This document shows, piece after piece, positions 42,662-53,091 of a stretch of 64,000 nucleotides of DNA. The first letter of the stretch is position 1; each line of letters starts with the position of its first letter. The notes under the pieces are model-generated. The model had not been told where the DNA came from. It saw only the letters and a program-made list of their open reading frames with translations, and ran no database searches. The stretch is from Rhodospirillales bacterium (GTDB lineage: Bacteria; Pseudomonadota; Alphaproteobacteria; Acetobacterales; Acetobacteraceae), in contig JAFKLG010000062.1 of the NCBI GenBank assembly GCA_017304945.1, positions 1-64,000 of the forward strand, written 5' to 3'. A program made the position numbers and the translations under genes.

Positions 42662-44257
42662 ATGCTCACCCGGCGCATCCTGCTGGCAGGTTCGGCCGGC
42701 GCCCTGTCCGCGCCCGCGATCCTGCGCCCCGCGCTCGCGGCAACGCCCAAGAACGCCGTGGTGATGGTCAAGCAGATCGACGACATCATCAGCTTCGACC
42801 CTGCCGAGTCGTATGAATTCAGTAACAACGAAATGGACGCCAACTGCTATCGGCGGCTGGTGCGTCCCGATCCGCGCAAGGGCGGTGAGCTGTCCGGCGA
42901 CCTGGCGGAGAAATGGACGGTCAGCGACGACGGGCTGACCTTCACCTTCAAGCTGCGCACCGACGCGCATTTCGACAGCGGCAAGCCCGTCACCGCCGAA
43001 GACGTCGCCTTCTCCTTCCAGCGCGTGGTGCTGCTGAACAAGACGCCGGGCTTCATCCTGACCCAGTTCGGCTTCACCAAGGACAACGTGCAGGACATGA
43101 TCCGCGCGGTGGACGACACCACCGTGCAGCTCAAGCTCGGGCAGGTGCAGGCGACCAGCTTCGTGCTGTACTGCCTGTCGGCGAATGTCGGTTCCGTGGT
43201 CGAGAAGGCGACCGTGATGGCGCATGCCACCAACGGCGATCTCGGCAACGCCTGGCTGAAGACCCACACGGCGGGCGCGGGTGCCTACAAGCTGACCAGT
43301 TGGCAGGCGTCCGACAGCATGATCGCGGATGCGAACCCGCATTCCGGCATGAAGGTGGGCGTGCGCCGGATCGTGGTGAAGCACGTCGCCGAACCCTCCA
43401 CCCAGTTGCTGATGCTGCAGAAGGGCGACGCCGACATCGCGCGCGACCTGACCGCCGATCAGCTCAAGTCGCTGATGACCAATGCCGACTACACGGTCAC
43501 CAGCTCCGGTCAGGCGACCTCGATGTACATCGCCATGAACCAGGCGACGCCGGAACTCGCGAAGCCCGAGGTGCACCAGGCGATCAAGTGGGCGATCGAC
43601 TACGAGGCGATCGCGCGGAACATCACCCCCGGCACATGGAGCGTGGACCAGTATTTCCTGCCCAAGGGACTGCCCGGCGCGCTGACCGACCAGCCGTTCA
43701 AGAAGGATCTGGCGAAGGCGAAGGAGCTGCTGGCAAAGGCCGGCCTGCCGAACGGGTTCTCCTGCAGCATGGACTACATCTCGGCCGCGCCCTCCGGCGA
43801 CATCGCGCAGGCGATCCAGGCCGACCTGGCCGCCATCGGCATCAAGCTCTCGCTACTGCCCGGTGAGCAGAAGCAGGTCATCACCAAGACCCGCGCCCGC
43901 CAGCACCAGCTCGCGATGCTGGTCTGGGGATCGGACTATTTCGACCCGAACTCCAACGCCCAGGCGTTCTGCGAGAACCCGGACGATTCGGATGCCAGCA
44001 AGCTGAAGATCCTCGCCTGGCGCTCGCACTTCAAGAACCCCGAACTGACCGCGATGGCGCAGGCGGCGGCGAAGGAACTCGACTCGAAGAAGCGCATCGC
44101 GATGTACGAGGAGATGCAGCGCAAATTCCGGGAAGAGGCGCCGTTCGCCATGCTGCTGCAGAAGAACGCCACCGCCGTGTCCCGCAAGGACGTGAAGGGC
44201 TTCGTGGTCGGACCACTGCCCGACTACACGAAATACGACGCGATCACCAAGGCCTGA
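42662..44257 (+). CDS. ABC transporter solute-binding protein, family 5 (first copy)
   Basis: Periplasmic receptor (531 residues) of a dipeptide/oligopeptide-type importer. The Tat-like signal TRRILLAGSAGALSAPAILRPALA is followed by the SBP_bac_5 fold with LAEKWTVSDDGLTFTFKLRTDAHFDSGKPVTAEDVAFSF split over residues 84-122 and AKAKELLAKAGLPNGF later. GGGAGA lies 6 nt before the start. It is a close paralog of the next gene, with long shared stretches such as KPVTAEDVAFS and TPGFILTQFG, so this is a tandem duplication. Proteins of this type bind peptides, opines, glycosides or chelates; the ligand is unknown. Confidence 0.93.
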   Translation: MLTRRILLAGSAGALSAPAILRPALAATPKNAVVMVKQIDDIISFDPAESYEFSNNEMDANCYRRLVRPDPRKGGELSGDLAEKWTVSDDGLTFTFKLRTDAHFDSGKPVTAEDVAFSFQRVVLLNKTPGFILTQFGFTKDNVQDMIRAVDDTTVQLKLGQVQATSFVLYCLSANVGSVVEKATVMAHATNGDLGNAWLKTHTAGAGAYKLTSWQASDSMIADANPHSGMKVGVRRIVVKHVAEPSTQLLMLQKGDADIARDLTADQLKSLMTNADYTVTSSGQATSMYIAMNQATPELAKPEVHQAIKWAIDYEAIARNITPGTWSVDQYFLPKGLPGALTDQPFKKDLAKAKELLAKAGLPNGFSCSMDYISAAPSGDIAQAIQADLAAIGIKLSLLPGEQKQVITKTRARQHQLAMLVWGSDYFDPNSNAQAFCENPDDSDASKLKILAWRSHFKNPELTAMAQAAAKELDSKKRIAMYEEMQRKFREEAPFAMLLQKNATAVSRKDVKGFVVGPLPDYTKYDAITKA

Positions 44258-44293
44258 CCCAACCCAGCGCCTGACCTCCCAGGAGACCGGACC

Positions 44294-45907
44294 ATGCTGA
44301 GCCGCCGTACCCTGCTTGCCGCATCCGCGGCAGGCCTCACTGCCCCGGCGCTCCCGCGTTCGGGCCTGATCGGCGCGGCGGAGGCCGCGACGCCGAAGAA
44401 CGCCGTCGTCATCGCCAAGACGATCGACGATATCGTTGGCGGCTTCGACCCCGCGCAGTCCTACGAGTTCGCCGACAACGAAGGCTGCGGCAACATCTAC
44501 CGCAAGCTGGTCGTGCCGGATCCGCACGACAACACCAAGCTGGTCGGTGACCTCGCCGAGAAATGGGAGGTCACGCCCGACGGCCTGAACTTCACCTTCC
44601 ACATCCGCAAGGGCGTGCTGTTCGACAGCGGCAAGCCGGTCACCGCCGAGGACGTGGCGTTCAGCCTGCAGCGGGTCGTCAAGCTCAACCTGACGCCCGG
44701 CTTCATCCTGACGCAGTTCGGCTGGACCGCCGACAACGTCGAGAAGATGATCCATGCGACCGACGACTCGACGCTGGCACTGAGCCTGCCGACCGTGCAG
44801 GCGACCACCTTCGTGCTCTACTGCCTGTCCGCCACCGTCGGCTGCGTCGTCGAGAAGGCACGCGTGCTCGCCAACCAGCAGAACAACGACCTCGGCAACG
44901 CCTGGCTCAAGACGCACAGCGCGGGCGCAGGCCCGTACCGGCTCGTGGAATGGGTCGCGAGCGACCACATCATCTATGAGGCCAACCCGCACGCGACCGA
45001 AAAGCCGAAGGTCGGCCGGGTCGTCATCCGCCACGTGGCGGAGCCCTCGACGCAGCTTCTGATGCTGCAGAAGGGCGATATCGACATGGCGCGCGACCTC
45101 ACCGCCGACCAGCTCAAGACCATCGACGGCAAGCCCGACTACAACATCGCCCGGCTCGGCCAGTTGACCCAGATGTATGTCGGGATGAACAAGGCCACGC
45201 CCGAATTCAGCAAGGTCGAGGTGCTGCAGGCGCTGAAATGGGCGGTCGACTACGAGGCGATCACCCGCAACATCACCCCCGGCGTGTGGTTCGTCTGGCA
45301 GTCGGTGCTGCCCAAGGGCTCGCCCGGCGCGGTCGACGACATGCCGTTCAAGAAGGACGTGGCGAAGGCGAAGGAGCTGCTGGCGAAAGCCGGCTACGCG
45401 AACGGGTTCACCGTCACCATGGACCACTTCGCGCAGGCCCCCTACTCCGACATCGCGCAGGCGATCCAGGCGGACTTCGCGGCGGTCGGCGTGAAGCTCA
45501 ACCTGCAGGCCGCCGAGAAGAAGCAGGTCTACGGCAAGATGCGCGCCCGCCAGCATCAGATGGTGCTGTCGAGCTGGTTCCCCGACTACCTCGACGCCAA
45601 CTCCAACGCCCAGGCCTTCTGCGCCAACCCCGACGACTCGGACGCCAGCAAGCTGCGCATCCTGGCCTGGCGCAACCACTACTACGATCCGAAAATGACC
45701 GCGATGGTGGACGCCGCGGTCAAGGAACTCGACGCGAAGAAGCGCGACGACATCTACGCCAAGATGCAGCGCGAGTTCCTGCAGGAAGCGCCGTTCATCA
45801 TGCTGATGCAGCAGAATGAGGTCGACGCCATGCGCAAGGGCGTCTCCGGCATCCAGATCGGGGTGCTGCCGGACTATACCCGCTACGCGCAGATCACCAA
45901 GGCGTGA
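44294..45907 (+). CDS. ABC transporter solute-binding protein, family 5 (second copy)
   Basis: A 537-residue paralog of the preceding receptor, 36 nt downstream and with a Tat-like signal (SRRTLLAASAAGLTAPALP). It keeps the same domain order and shares NAWLKTHSAGAGPYRL-, MLQKGDIDMARDLTADQLK- and NSNAQAFC-type segments with the first copy. The divergence in ligand-domain loops suggests different but related ligands. Its stop codon overlaps the start of the permease gene (GTGA), so it is translationally tied to the transporter. Confidence 0.93.
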   Translation: MLSRRTLLAASAAGLTAPALPRSGLIGAAEAATPKNAVVIAKTIDDIVGGFDPAQSYEFADNEGCGNIYRKLVVPDPHDNTKLVGDLAEKWEVTPDGLNFTFHIRKGVLFDSGKPVTAEDVAFSLQRVVKLNLTPGFILTQFGWTADNVEKMIHATDDSTLALSLPTVQATTFVLYCLSATVGCVVEKARVLANQQNNDLGNAWLKTHSAGAGPYRLVEWVASDHIIYEANPHATEKPKVGRVVIRHVAEPSTQLLMLQKGDIDMARDLTADQLKTIDGKPDYNIARLGQLTQMYVGMNKATPEFSKVEVLQALKWAVDYEAITRNITPGVWFVWQSVLPKGSPGAVDDMPFKKDVAKAKELLAKAGYANGFTVTMDHFAQAPYSDIAQAIQADFAAVGVKLNLQAAEKKQVYGKMRARQHQMVLSSWFPDYLDANSNAQAFCANPDDSDASKLRILAWRNHYYDPKMTAMVDAAVKELDAKKRDDIYAKMQREFLQEAPFIMLMQQNEVDAMRKGVSGIQIGVLPDYTRYAQITKA

Positions 45908-46920
45908 CGGCGTCCCGCATGCGTCAGACGCTGGCCTCCGTGGCCAGCGTCCCGCTGACCCTGTTCGGCCTGATCCTGGTTACGTTCCTGATCGGCCGCG
46001 CCATGCCCATCGATCCGGTGATCGCGATCGCCGGGGATCACGCACCTCCCGACGTGATCGCGCGCGTGCGCACCGAACTCGGCCTCGACAAGCCGCTGCC
46101 GGTGCAGTTCGCGATCTACATGGGGCAGTTGCTGCACGGCAATCTCGGCAACTCGGTGATGACCTCCCACCCCGTCACGGAGGACATCGCGCGCTTCTTC
46201 CCCGCGACGCTCGAACTCGCCACCGTCGCCATCATCATCGCCATCCTGGTCGGCGTGCCGCTCGGCGTCATCGCGGCCTGGCGACAAGGCTCACGCTTCG
46301 ACCACGTGGTGCGCGTTGTCAGCCTGGCCGGCCAGTCAGTACCCGTCTTCGTCCTCGGCCTGGTCTGCCTGCTGGTCTTCTACGCGAAGCTGGGGATCGC
46401 ACCCGGCACCGGGCAGATCGACGTCGCGTATGAAGGCATGGTGCCGCCAATCACCGGCATGCTCGTCCTCGACGCGGCGCTCGAAGGCGACTGGGACAGC
46501 TTCTGGAACGCCGGCTCGCACCTGGTGCTGCCCTCCCTCGTGCTGGCCTATTTCTCGATGGCCTACATCACGCGCATGACCCGCGCCTTCATGATCGAGT
46601 CGCTGGCCGGCGAATACATCGTCACGGCGCGCGCGAAAGGCCTCTCCGCCACGCGCATCCTGTGGCGCCATGCCTTCGGCAACATCGCCGTGCGGCTGGT
46701 GACCGTGCTGGCGCTCGCCTATGCCGGACTGCTCGAAGGCGCGGTCATCACCGAAACCGTGTTCTCCTGGCCCGGCATCGGCCTCTACCTCACCGGCTCC
46801 CTCCTCAACGCCGACATGAACGCGGTGCTCGGCGCCACGCTCGTCATAGGGCTCGTGTATCTGGTGCTGAACCTCCTGGCCGACCTGGCATATCGCTTGC
46901 TGGACCCGCGCGTGCGATGA
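45904..46920 (+). CDS. ABC transporter permease, DppB type
   Basis: Inner-membrane permease (338 residues) of the dipeptide/oligopeptide class. It has an N-terminal helix (LTLFGLILVTFLIGRAMPIDP), the extracytoplasmic loop with LGLDKPLPVQFAIYMGQLLHGNLGNSV, and the permease core; the EAA loop for ATPase contact is EYIVTARAKGLSATRILWRHAFGN. A GTG start at 45904 overlaps the receptor gene; ATG 45919 is an alternative. Next in the operon is the DppC-type permease with a 4-nt overlap. Confidence 0.94.
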   Translation: MTASRMRQTLASVASVPLTLFGLILVTFLIGRAMPIDPVIAIAGDHAPPDVIARVRTELGLDKPLPVQFAIYMGQLLHGNLGNSVMTSHPVTEDIARFFPATLELATVAIIIAILVGVPLGVIAAWRQGSRFDHVVRVVSLAGQSVPVFVLGLVCLLVFYAKLGIAPGTGQIDVAYEGMVPPITGMLVLDAALEGDWDSFWNAGSHLVLPSLVLAYFSMAYITRMTRAFMIESLAGEYIVTARAKGLSATRILWRHAFGNIAVRLVTVLALAYAGLLEGAVITETVFSWPGIGLYLTGSLLNADMNAVLGATLVIGLVYLVLNLLADLAYRLLDPRVR

Positions 46921-47828
46921 CCGCGCTCTCCAGCTTCCTCTCCCGCGACTGGCTGCTCAGCGAGACGCCCAGCTCACGCACGCATGCCGCCTGGGTACGG
47001 CGCTATCGCGGCTGGCTGCAATTCCGCGGCAACGGACTGGCGATGGTCGGGCTGATCACCGTCATCGTGATGATCGTCGCCTCCCTCGCGGCCCCTCTGC
47101 TCGCCTTCCAGGATCCCAGCACACAGGATCTCGCCGGCCGCCTGGCGCCCCCCTCCGCCGCGCATTGGTTCGGCACCGACGAACTCGGCCGCGACATCTA
47201 CGCCCGCATCCTCTACGGCGGCCGCGTGACCCTGGGCATGGTCGTCGCCGTGGTGCTCCTGGTGGCGCCGATCGGCCTCGCGATCGGCTGCGTCGCCGGA
47301 TATTTCGGCGGTATCGTCGACCGCGCGCTGATGCGGCTGACCGACGTGTTCCTCGCCTTCCCCCGCCTGGTCCTGGCGCTCGCCTTCGTCGCCGCGCTGA
47401 AGCCCGGCATCACCAGCGCGGTGATCGCGATCGCGCTCACCGCCTGGCCGCCCTATGCACGCCTCGCCCGCGCCGAGACGCTGACCGTGCGCAACACCGA
47501 CTACGTCGCCGCCGTGCGCCTGACCGGCGCCAGGTCGGGACGCATCATCCTGCGCCACATCGTGCCGCTCTGCGTCTCCAGCGTCATCGTGCGCGTCACG
47601 CTGGACATGAGCGGCATCATCCTCACCGCCGCGGCGCTGGGCTTCCTGGGGATGGGAGCGCAACCGCCGATGCCGGAATGGGGCACGATGATCGCCTCGT
47701 CACGCGCCTACATCCTGGATCAATGGTGGGTGCCGACCATCCCCGGCATCGCGATCTTCGTCGCCTCGCTCGCCTTCAACCTCCTGGGGGACGGCATGCG
47801 CGACGTGCTCGATCCGCGGCAACGCTGA
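46917..47828 (+). CDS. ABC transporter permease, DppC type
   Basis: Second permease (303 residues). The N-terminal cytoplasmic arm is followed by a TM helix (GLITVIVMIVASLAAPLLAF), the signature HWFGTDELGRDIYARILYGGRVTLGMV and the EAA loop DYVAAVRLTGARSGRIILRHIVPLC. LGFLGMGAQPPMPEWGTMIA is the usual DppC C-terminal segment. It pairs with the DppB-type protein to form the channel. Start and stop overlap the neighbours by 4 nt and 1 nt, so the whole set is one polycistronic unit. Confidence 0.94.
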   Translation: MTALSSFLSRDWLLSETPSSRTHAAWVRRYRGWLQFRGNGLAMVGLITVIVMIVASLAAPLLAFQDPSTQDLAGRLAPPSAAHWFGTDELGRDIYARILYGGRVTLGMVVAVVLLVAPIGLAIGCVAGYFGGIVDRALMRLTDVFLAFPRLVLALAFVAALKPGITSAVIAIALTAWPPYARLARAETLTVRNTDYVAAVRLTGARSGRIILRHIVPLCVSSVIVRVTLDMSGIILTAAALGFLGMGAQPPMPEWGTMIASSRAYILDQWWVPTIPGIAIFVASLAFNLLGDGMRDVLDPRQR

Positions 47829-48642
47829 TGCTGGTCGAGATCCAGAACCTGCGCGTGCAGTTCCCGACCGCGACAGGCCTGTCCGACGCCGTGCGCAACG
47901 TCTCCCTCACCCTGGGGCAGGAGAAGCTGGGCATCGTCGGCGAATCGGGATCGGGCAAGTCGCTCACCGCGCGTTCGATCATGCGGCTGCTGCCCGGCAA
48001 CGCGCGCATCAGCGCCGACCGGCTCGCCTTCGACGGGATCGACCTGCTTGGGGCCGACGAAGCGACGCTGCGGAAGATTCGCGGTGGCCGCGCCGGGCTG
48101 ATCATGCAGGACCCGAAATACTCGCTGAACCCGGTGATGACCGCGGGCGCGCAGATCGCCGAGGCCTGGCGCGTCCATCGCGGCGGCAGCCGCAGGACGG
48201 CCGACAAGGCGGCGCTCGACCTGCTGACCCAGGTGCAGATCCGCGACCCCGAACGCGTGGCGCGAGCCTATCCGCACGAGCTCTCCGGCGGCATGGGCCA
48301 GCGCGTGATGATCGCGATGATGCTGGCGCCCGACCCCGAATTGCTGATCGCGGATGAGCCGACCAGCGCGCTCGATGCCACCGTGCAGGCGGAGATCCTG
48401 CGGCTGATCGAGGACCTGGTGTCCCGGCGTGGCATGGGCCTGATCCTGATCAGCCACGACCTGCCGCTGGTTTCGCATTTCTGCGACCGCGTGGCGGTGA
48501 TGTACGCGGGCCGCATCGTCGAGGAACTGGCGGCCAACGAACTGACCCGCGCGAAGCATCCCTACACGCGCGGGCTGCTCGAGTGCCTTCCCTCACTCAC
48601 CCATCCACGGCCGAGGCTCAAGGTGATGCAGCGGGACCCGTC

Positions 48643-48655
<13 letters not shown>
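47828..48655 (+). CDS. ABC transporter ATP-binding protein, DppD type
   Basis: ATPase of 275 residues with Walker A GESGSGKS, Q-loop LIMQDPKYSLNP, signature LSGGMGQR, Walker B LLIADEPTSALD and switch His in ISHDLPLVSHFCD. The region after residue 235 (AKHPYTRGLLECLPSLTHPR) is the oligopeptide-transporter C-terminal motif, here short: the usual iron-sulfur Cys cluster of longer DppD proteins is not seen. The start shares one base with the DppC stop. Confidence 0.94.
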
Positions 48656-49404
<749 letters not shown>

Positions 49405-49444
49405 GCCGCGGCAGGTCCTCGCCGGGCGCGACCACGGCGCGGGC

Positions 49445-50794
49445 TCACGCCTGCCATCGCGCGGCGGCCGCGGGATGGTCGGGCGGCAGGCGGTCGCCGC
49501 GGCCGAACAGTTTCTGCCGATACGATCCGGCGGCATAGCCCGTCTTGTAGCGTCCCCGCGCCTGCAGCTCCGGGATGACGAGACGGATCACGTCTTCCAG
49601 GCACTCGGGCATCACCGTGCGGGAGAGGTTGAAGCCGTCGACATCCGCCTCGTCCACCCAGGCGATCAGCGCCTCCGCGACCTGCTGCGCGGAGCCCACG
49701 ATCGGCGCCTGGCGGCTGCCCAGGATGAAGCGGTCGATCAGCTGCCGCTTGGTCCAGCCCTTGCCGAGTTGCGCGGCGATGGCGTCGATGTTGGAGCGGA
49801 TCGCCTGGGAGTTGCCGGCCTCCACCGGCTCGTCCATGCCGAACCGCGCGAAGTCGATGCCGAGCGAGGCGGCGGCATGGGCGAGCGCGCCTTCGACGCT
49901 GGCGTGGCGGCGATAGTCTTCCAGCTTCTCGCGCGCCGCGGCCTCGGTTTCGGCGACCACCAGCGTCGCGCCGACGAAGACCTGGATCGGGCGCGTACCG
50001 GCGCGGCGGCGCAGATCGTCGACGATGCGGCGGACGTTCGCCCGCGTGCTGCCGTTGGCGAAGACGCACTCCGCGTGCTGGGCGGCGAAGGCGCGGCCGC
50101 GATCGGAGGAACCGGCCTGGTACAGCACGGGCGTGCGCTGCGGCGACGGTTCCCATAGCGGCACGGCGTCGATCCGGTACTGCTTGCCGGCATGGCGCAC
50201 GGCGCGCACCCGGGACGGGTCGGTGTAGATGCCGCGGGCGCGGTCGCGCAGCACCGCATCGTCGCGCCAGCCGCCTTCCCACAGCGCGTAGACGACCTGC
50301 ATGTACTCGTCGGCGAGATCGTAGCGGTCGTCATGCGCCATCTGCGCATCGAGCCCCATGGCCCGCGCCGCGCTGTCGAGATAGCCGGTGACGATGTTCC
50401 AGCCGATGCGGCCCTGGGTCAGGTGGTCCAGCGTCGCCATGCGACGCGCGAACAGGAACGGAGTCTCGTAGGCGAGATTGCAGGTGACGCCGAAGCCGAG
50501 ATGCGTCGTCGCCTGCGCCATCGCCGGCACCAAGGCGAGCGGATCCAGCAGCGGCACCTGCACGGCGTTGCGCAGGGAGGCCGCGGGCGAGTCCTCATAG
50601 ACGTCGTAGACGCCCAGGACGTCGGCCAGGAACAGCCCGTCGAACAACCCCGCTTCCAGGGTGCGGGCCAGTTGCACCCAGTGATCGAGGTTGGCGTAGT
50701 CGGTGGACCGGTCGCGCGGATGCGTCCAGAGCCCCTGCTGGATGTGGCCGACGCAGGCCATGTCGAACGCGTTGAAGCGGATCTCGCGTGTCAT
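49445..50794 (-). CDS. NtaA/SnaA/DszA-type FMN-dependent monooxygenase (A)
   Basis: A 449-residue flavin monooxygenase of the luciferase-like superfamily, group of nitrilotriacetate, pristinamycin and dibenzothiophene-sulfone monooxygenases. It uses FMNH2 delivered by a separate reductase and O2. Marks are GLWTHPRDRSTDYANLDHWVQLARTLEAG, ATLDHLTQGRIGWNIVTGY, ADEYMQVVYALWEGGW and LYQAGSSDRGRAFAAQHAECVF. No flavin reductase lies in the window. The gene is 48 bp behind monooxygenase B on the same strand. Expected chemistry is C-N or C-S bond cleavage of a solute such as a chelate or sulfonated compound. Confidence 0.92.
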   Translation of the reverse strand: MTREIRFNAFDMACVGHIQQGLWTHPRDRSTDYANLDHWVQLARTLEAGLFDGLFLADVLGVYDVYEDSPAASLRNAVQVPLLDPLALVPAMAQATTHLGFGVTCNLAYETPFLFARRMATLDHLTQGRIGWNIVTGYLDSAARAMGLDAQMAHDDRYDLADEYMQVVYALWEGGWRDDAVLRDRARGIYTDPSRVRAVRHAGKQYRIDAVPLWEPSPQRTPVLYQAGSSDRGRAFAAQHAECVFANGSTRANVRRIVDDLRRRAGTRPIQVFVGATLVVAETEAAAREKLEDYRRHASVEGALAHAAASLGIDFARFGMDEPVEAGNSQAIRSNIDAIAAQLGKGWTKRQLIDRFILGSRQAPIVGSAQQVAEALIAWVDEADVDGFNLSRTVMPECLEDVIRLVIPELQARGRYKTGYAAGSYRQKLFGRGDRLPPDHPAAAARWQA

Positions 50795-50842
50795 GCCGCT
50801 GCTTCTACCCGGCGGCGCGCCGCTTGTCGCGCGTGCCGGCGG

Positions 50843-52192
50843 TCAGGCGCGCACCGACCGCCAGGCACCTGGGACGGGACGCGGCAGGCCCAGGTTCTCC
50901 CGCAGCGTCGCCCCCTTGTACTCCGTTTGGTAGAGGCCGCGCCGCTGCAGTTCGGGGACGACGAACTTCACGAAATCCTCGAACGAGCCCGGCATGTGCG
51001 TGCCGGCGATGACGAACCCGTCGCAGGCGCGGGCGGTGAACCACTCCTCGAACCAGTCCGCGACCTCCTTCCCCGACCCGACGATCGCCTCGCGCGGGCG
51101 GCCACGCCGGGTGACGTTCAGGAAGTCGCGCACGGTCGGGTTGCGTCCGGTCTCCTGCATGACGCGGTCGCGCATCGCCTGCATGCCGCTCATGCCGGCG
51201 AGTTCCTCGTCGCTGAACGCATCGTCCATCGCCTTCGTCTTGAAATCGAAGTTCAGCGCTTCCGACAACAGGGACAGCCCGTCCACCTCGCGGTACAGGC
51301 CGTCGATCAGGGCCATCTTGTCCTCCGCCTCGGCGCGCGTTTCGGCGACGACGGGATAGGCGATGGTGTTGACGGTCACGAGGTCAGGGTCGCGACCGAG
51401 CTGCGCGACGCTGGTTTTGAAGGCGGCGTATTGGCGCTGGCCTTCGGCGAGCGAGTGGTAGGCGACGAACACCGTCTCCGCCCAGCGCGCCGCGAAACGC
51501 TTGCCGCGGCCGGAGGAGCCGGCCTGGATGATCACCGGATGTCCTTGCGGGGAGCGTGGCACGGTGAAGGTGCCGGCGGAGCGCAGGAAGCGTCCCTCGT
51601 ACTCGAGCCGATGCACCTTGTCCGGATCGGCGAACAAGCCGGTTTCCTTGTCGCACAGGATGGCGCCGTCTTCCCATCCGTCCCAGCTCCCCAGGACGAT
51701 TTCCATGAACTCGTCGGCGCGGTCGTAGCGGAGGTCGTGACCCATATGGACCTCGCGCCCCATGTTGTGGGCTTCGGCGTCGTTGACCGAGGTCACCACG
51801 TTCCAGGCGGCGCGGCCGCCGATCATGTGGTCCACGGTCTGGAACCGCCGCGCCACGTCGAACGGCTCGTAATAGGTGGTAGAGGCGGTCGAGCCGATGC
51901 CGAGACGCGAGGTGCCGAAGCCCATCGCCATCATGGTTGCGACCGGATCGATCTTCACCACGCGCACGCCGTTGGCGACCACCTCGGCCGGGTTGCCGCC
52001 GTAGATATCGGGCATGGCGAGCCGGTCGTCGAAGAAGGCGAGCTGAAACCGGCCTTCCTCGAGCACGCGGCCGATATGCTGGTAGTAGGCGGCGGTGGTG
52101 AAGTCGGTGCGCGCGGCGGGATGTCGCCACGCGCTCGCGAGCGTCGTGCAGTTCTGCGCCTGCAGGAATCCCACCATGACCATCTGCCGCAT
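50843..52192 (-). CDS. NtaA/SnaA/DszA-type FMN-dependent monooxygenase (B)
   Basis: A second family member of 449 residues (MRQMVMVGFLQAQNCT start, chosen because family proteins begin here; the frame upstream lacks similarity). It shares FQTVDHMIGGRAAWNVVTS, YDRADEFMEIVLGSWDGW and IIQAGSSGRGKRFAARWAETVF with monooxygenase A but differs widely elsewhere, so it is not a recent duplicate. It is likely to oxidise a related substrate or the next intermediate. It is followed by monooxygenase A and preceded on the same strand by the SDR gene. Confidence 0.92.
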   Translation of the reverse strand: MRQMVMVGFLQAQNCTTLASAWRHPAARTDFTTAAYYQHIGRVLEEGRFQLAFFDDRLAMPDIYGGNPAEVVANGVRVVKIDPVATMMAMGFGTSRLGIGSTASTTYYEPFDVARRFQTVDHMIGGRAAWNVVTSVNDAEAHNMGREVHMGHDLRYDRADEFMEIVLGSWDGWEDGAILCDKETGLFADPDKVHRLEYEGRFLRSAGTFTVPRSPQGHPVIIQAGSSGRGKRFAARWAETVFVAYHSLAEGQRQYAAFKTSVAQLGRDPDLVTVNTIAYPVVAETRAEAEDKMALIDGLYREVDGLSLLSEALNFDFKTKAMDDAFSDEELAGMSGMQAMRDRVMQETGRNPTVRDFLNVTRRGRPREAIVGSGKEVADWFEEWFTARACDGFVIAGTHMPGSFEDFVKFVVPELQRRGLYQTEYKGATLRENLGLPRPVPGAWRSVRA

Positions 52193-52257
52193 CGTTCCGC
52201 TCCCGTCCTTCGGGGGCGAGTCTACGGCAGTGGTCGGGGGGCCGAAAGTTACGGGCG

Positions 52258-53010
52258 TTAGAACTGGTAGCGGCGCAGGCCGCCATCGACCGGGATCACC
52301 GTGCCGGTGACATAGCGCGCGAGCGGCGAGGCGAGCCACACGGCCATCACCGCGAGATCCTCCGGCTCGCCCCAGTAGCGCACCGGGATCTCGGTCTCGG
52401 CGAAGTGCTTGCGGTAGTCCTCAGGGTAGTTGCGACGGATCTGCTCGCTCATGATCCGGCCGGGCGGGATCGAGTTGACGGTGATGCCGAACTGCCCGAC
52501 CTCGCGCGACAATCCCTTGGCCCAGGCATGAATGCCGGCCTTGGCAGAGAACGCCGCGTTCAGGTGTTCGGGCTCGCTCTTGCCGGTGATGTTGATGATG
52601 CGGCCCCAGCGGCGCTCGATCATGGCGGGCAGCAGCGCATGGGCGATCTGGCGCGGGCGCGTGAAGTTCAGCGTCATCGCCTCGGTCCAGCGCTCTTCCG
52701 GCGCGTCGATCGGCAGCACGCGGCTGCCGCCGGCGTTGTTGACCAGGATGTCGATCGGCCCCAGCGCGGCGGAGGCGGCCGCCGCGATCGACGCGGCCGC
52801 ATCCTCCGCCATGATGTCCTGCTGGATCAGCGCGGGGCGCGGATGGCCGGCGGCCTCGACCTCATCGGCCATCACCTGCATGAGGTCGGTGCGGCGTGCG
52901 ACGGCAGCGACACGCACGCCCTCGGCGGCGAGCGCCTTGGCGATGGCGCGCCCGATGCCCATGCTGGCCCCGGTGACGACGGCGGTCTTGCCGGTGAGAA
53001 GCAGGTCCAT
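52258..53010 (-). CDS. SDR family protein lacking the catalytic Tyr
   Basis: A 250-residue short-chain dehydrogenase fold protein. The cofactor site AVVTGASMGIGRAIA (10-24), DILVNNAGG and Asn115 are intact, as is Lys157. Four residues before the Lys, where SDRs have the active Tyr of YxxxK, there is Ala153 (NAAFSAKAG), and the usual Ser segment reads INITGKSEP. The C-terminal PPGRIMSEQIRR is normal. It may use another acid/base, or be a binding protein. It stands upstream of the two monooxygenases on the same strand, so it probably belongs to their pathway. Confidence 0.87.
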   Translation of the reverse strand: MDLLLTGKTAVVTGASMGIGRAIAKALAAEGVRVAAVARRTDLMQVMADEVEAAGHPRPALIQQDIMAEDAAASIAAAASAALGPIDILVNNAGGSRVLPIDAPEERWTEAMTLNFTRPRQIAHALLPAMIERRWGRIINITGKSEPEHLNAAFSAKAGIHAWAKGLSREVGQFGITVNSIPPGRIMSEQIRRNYPEDYRKHFAETEIPVRYWGEPEDLAVMAVWLASPLARYVTGTVIPVDGGLRRYQF

Positions 53011-53091
53011 TGCGATCCTCCATGGTCCGGCGTCGGGATAGCGCCGTCCCGACCCGGGGACCAGGGGGGCCTGCCGCCGTCGACCTTTTCG

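Noticed and set aside
49445..52192. Recent duplication of the two monooxygenase genes
   Set aside because: Both encode 449 residues and share motifs, but most of the sequence differs, so they are old paralogs.
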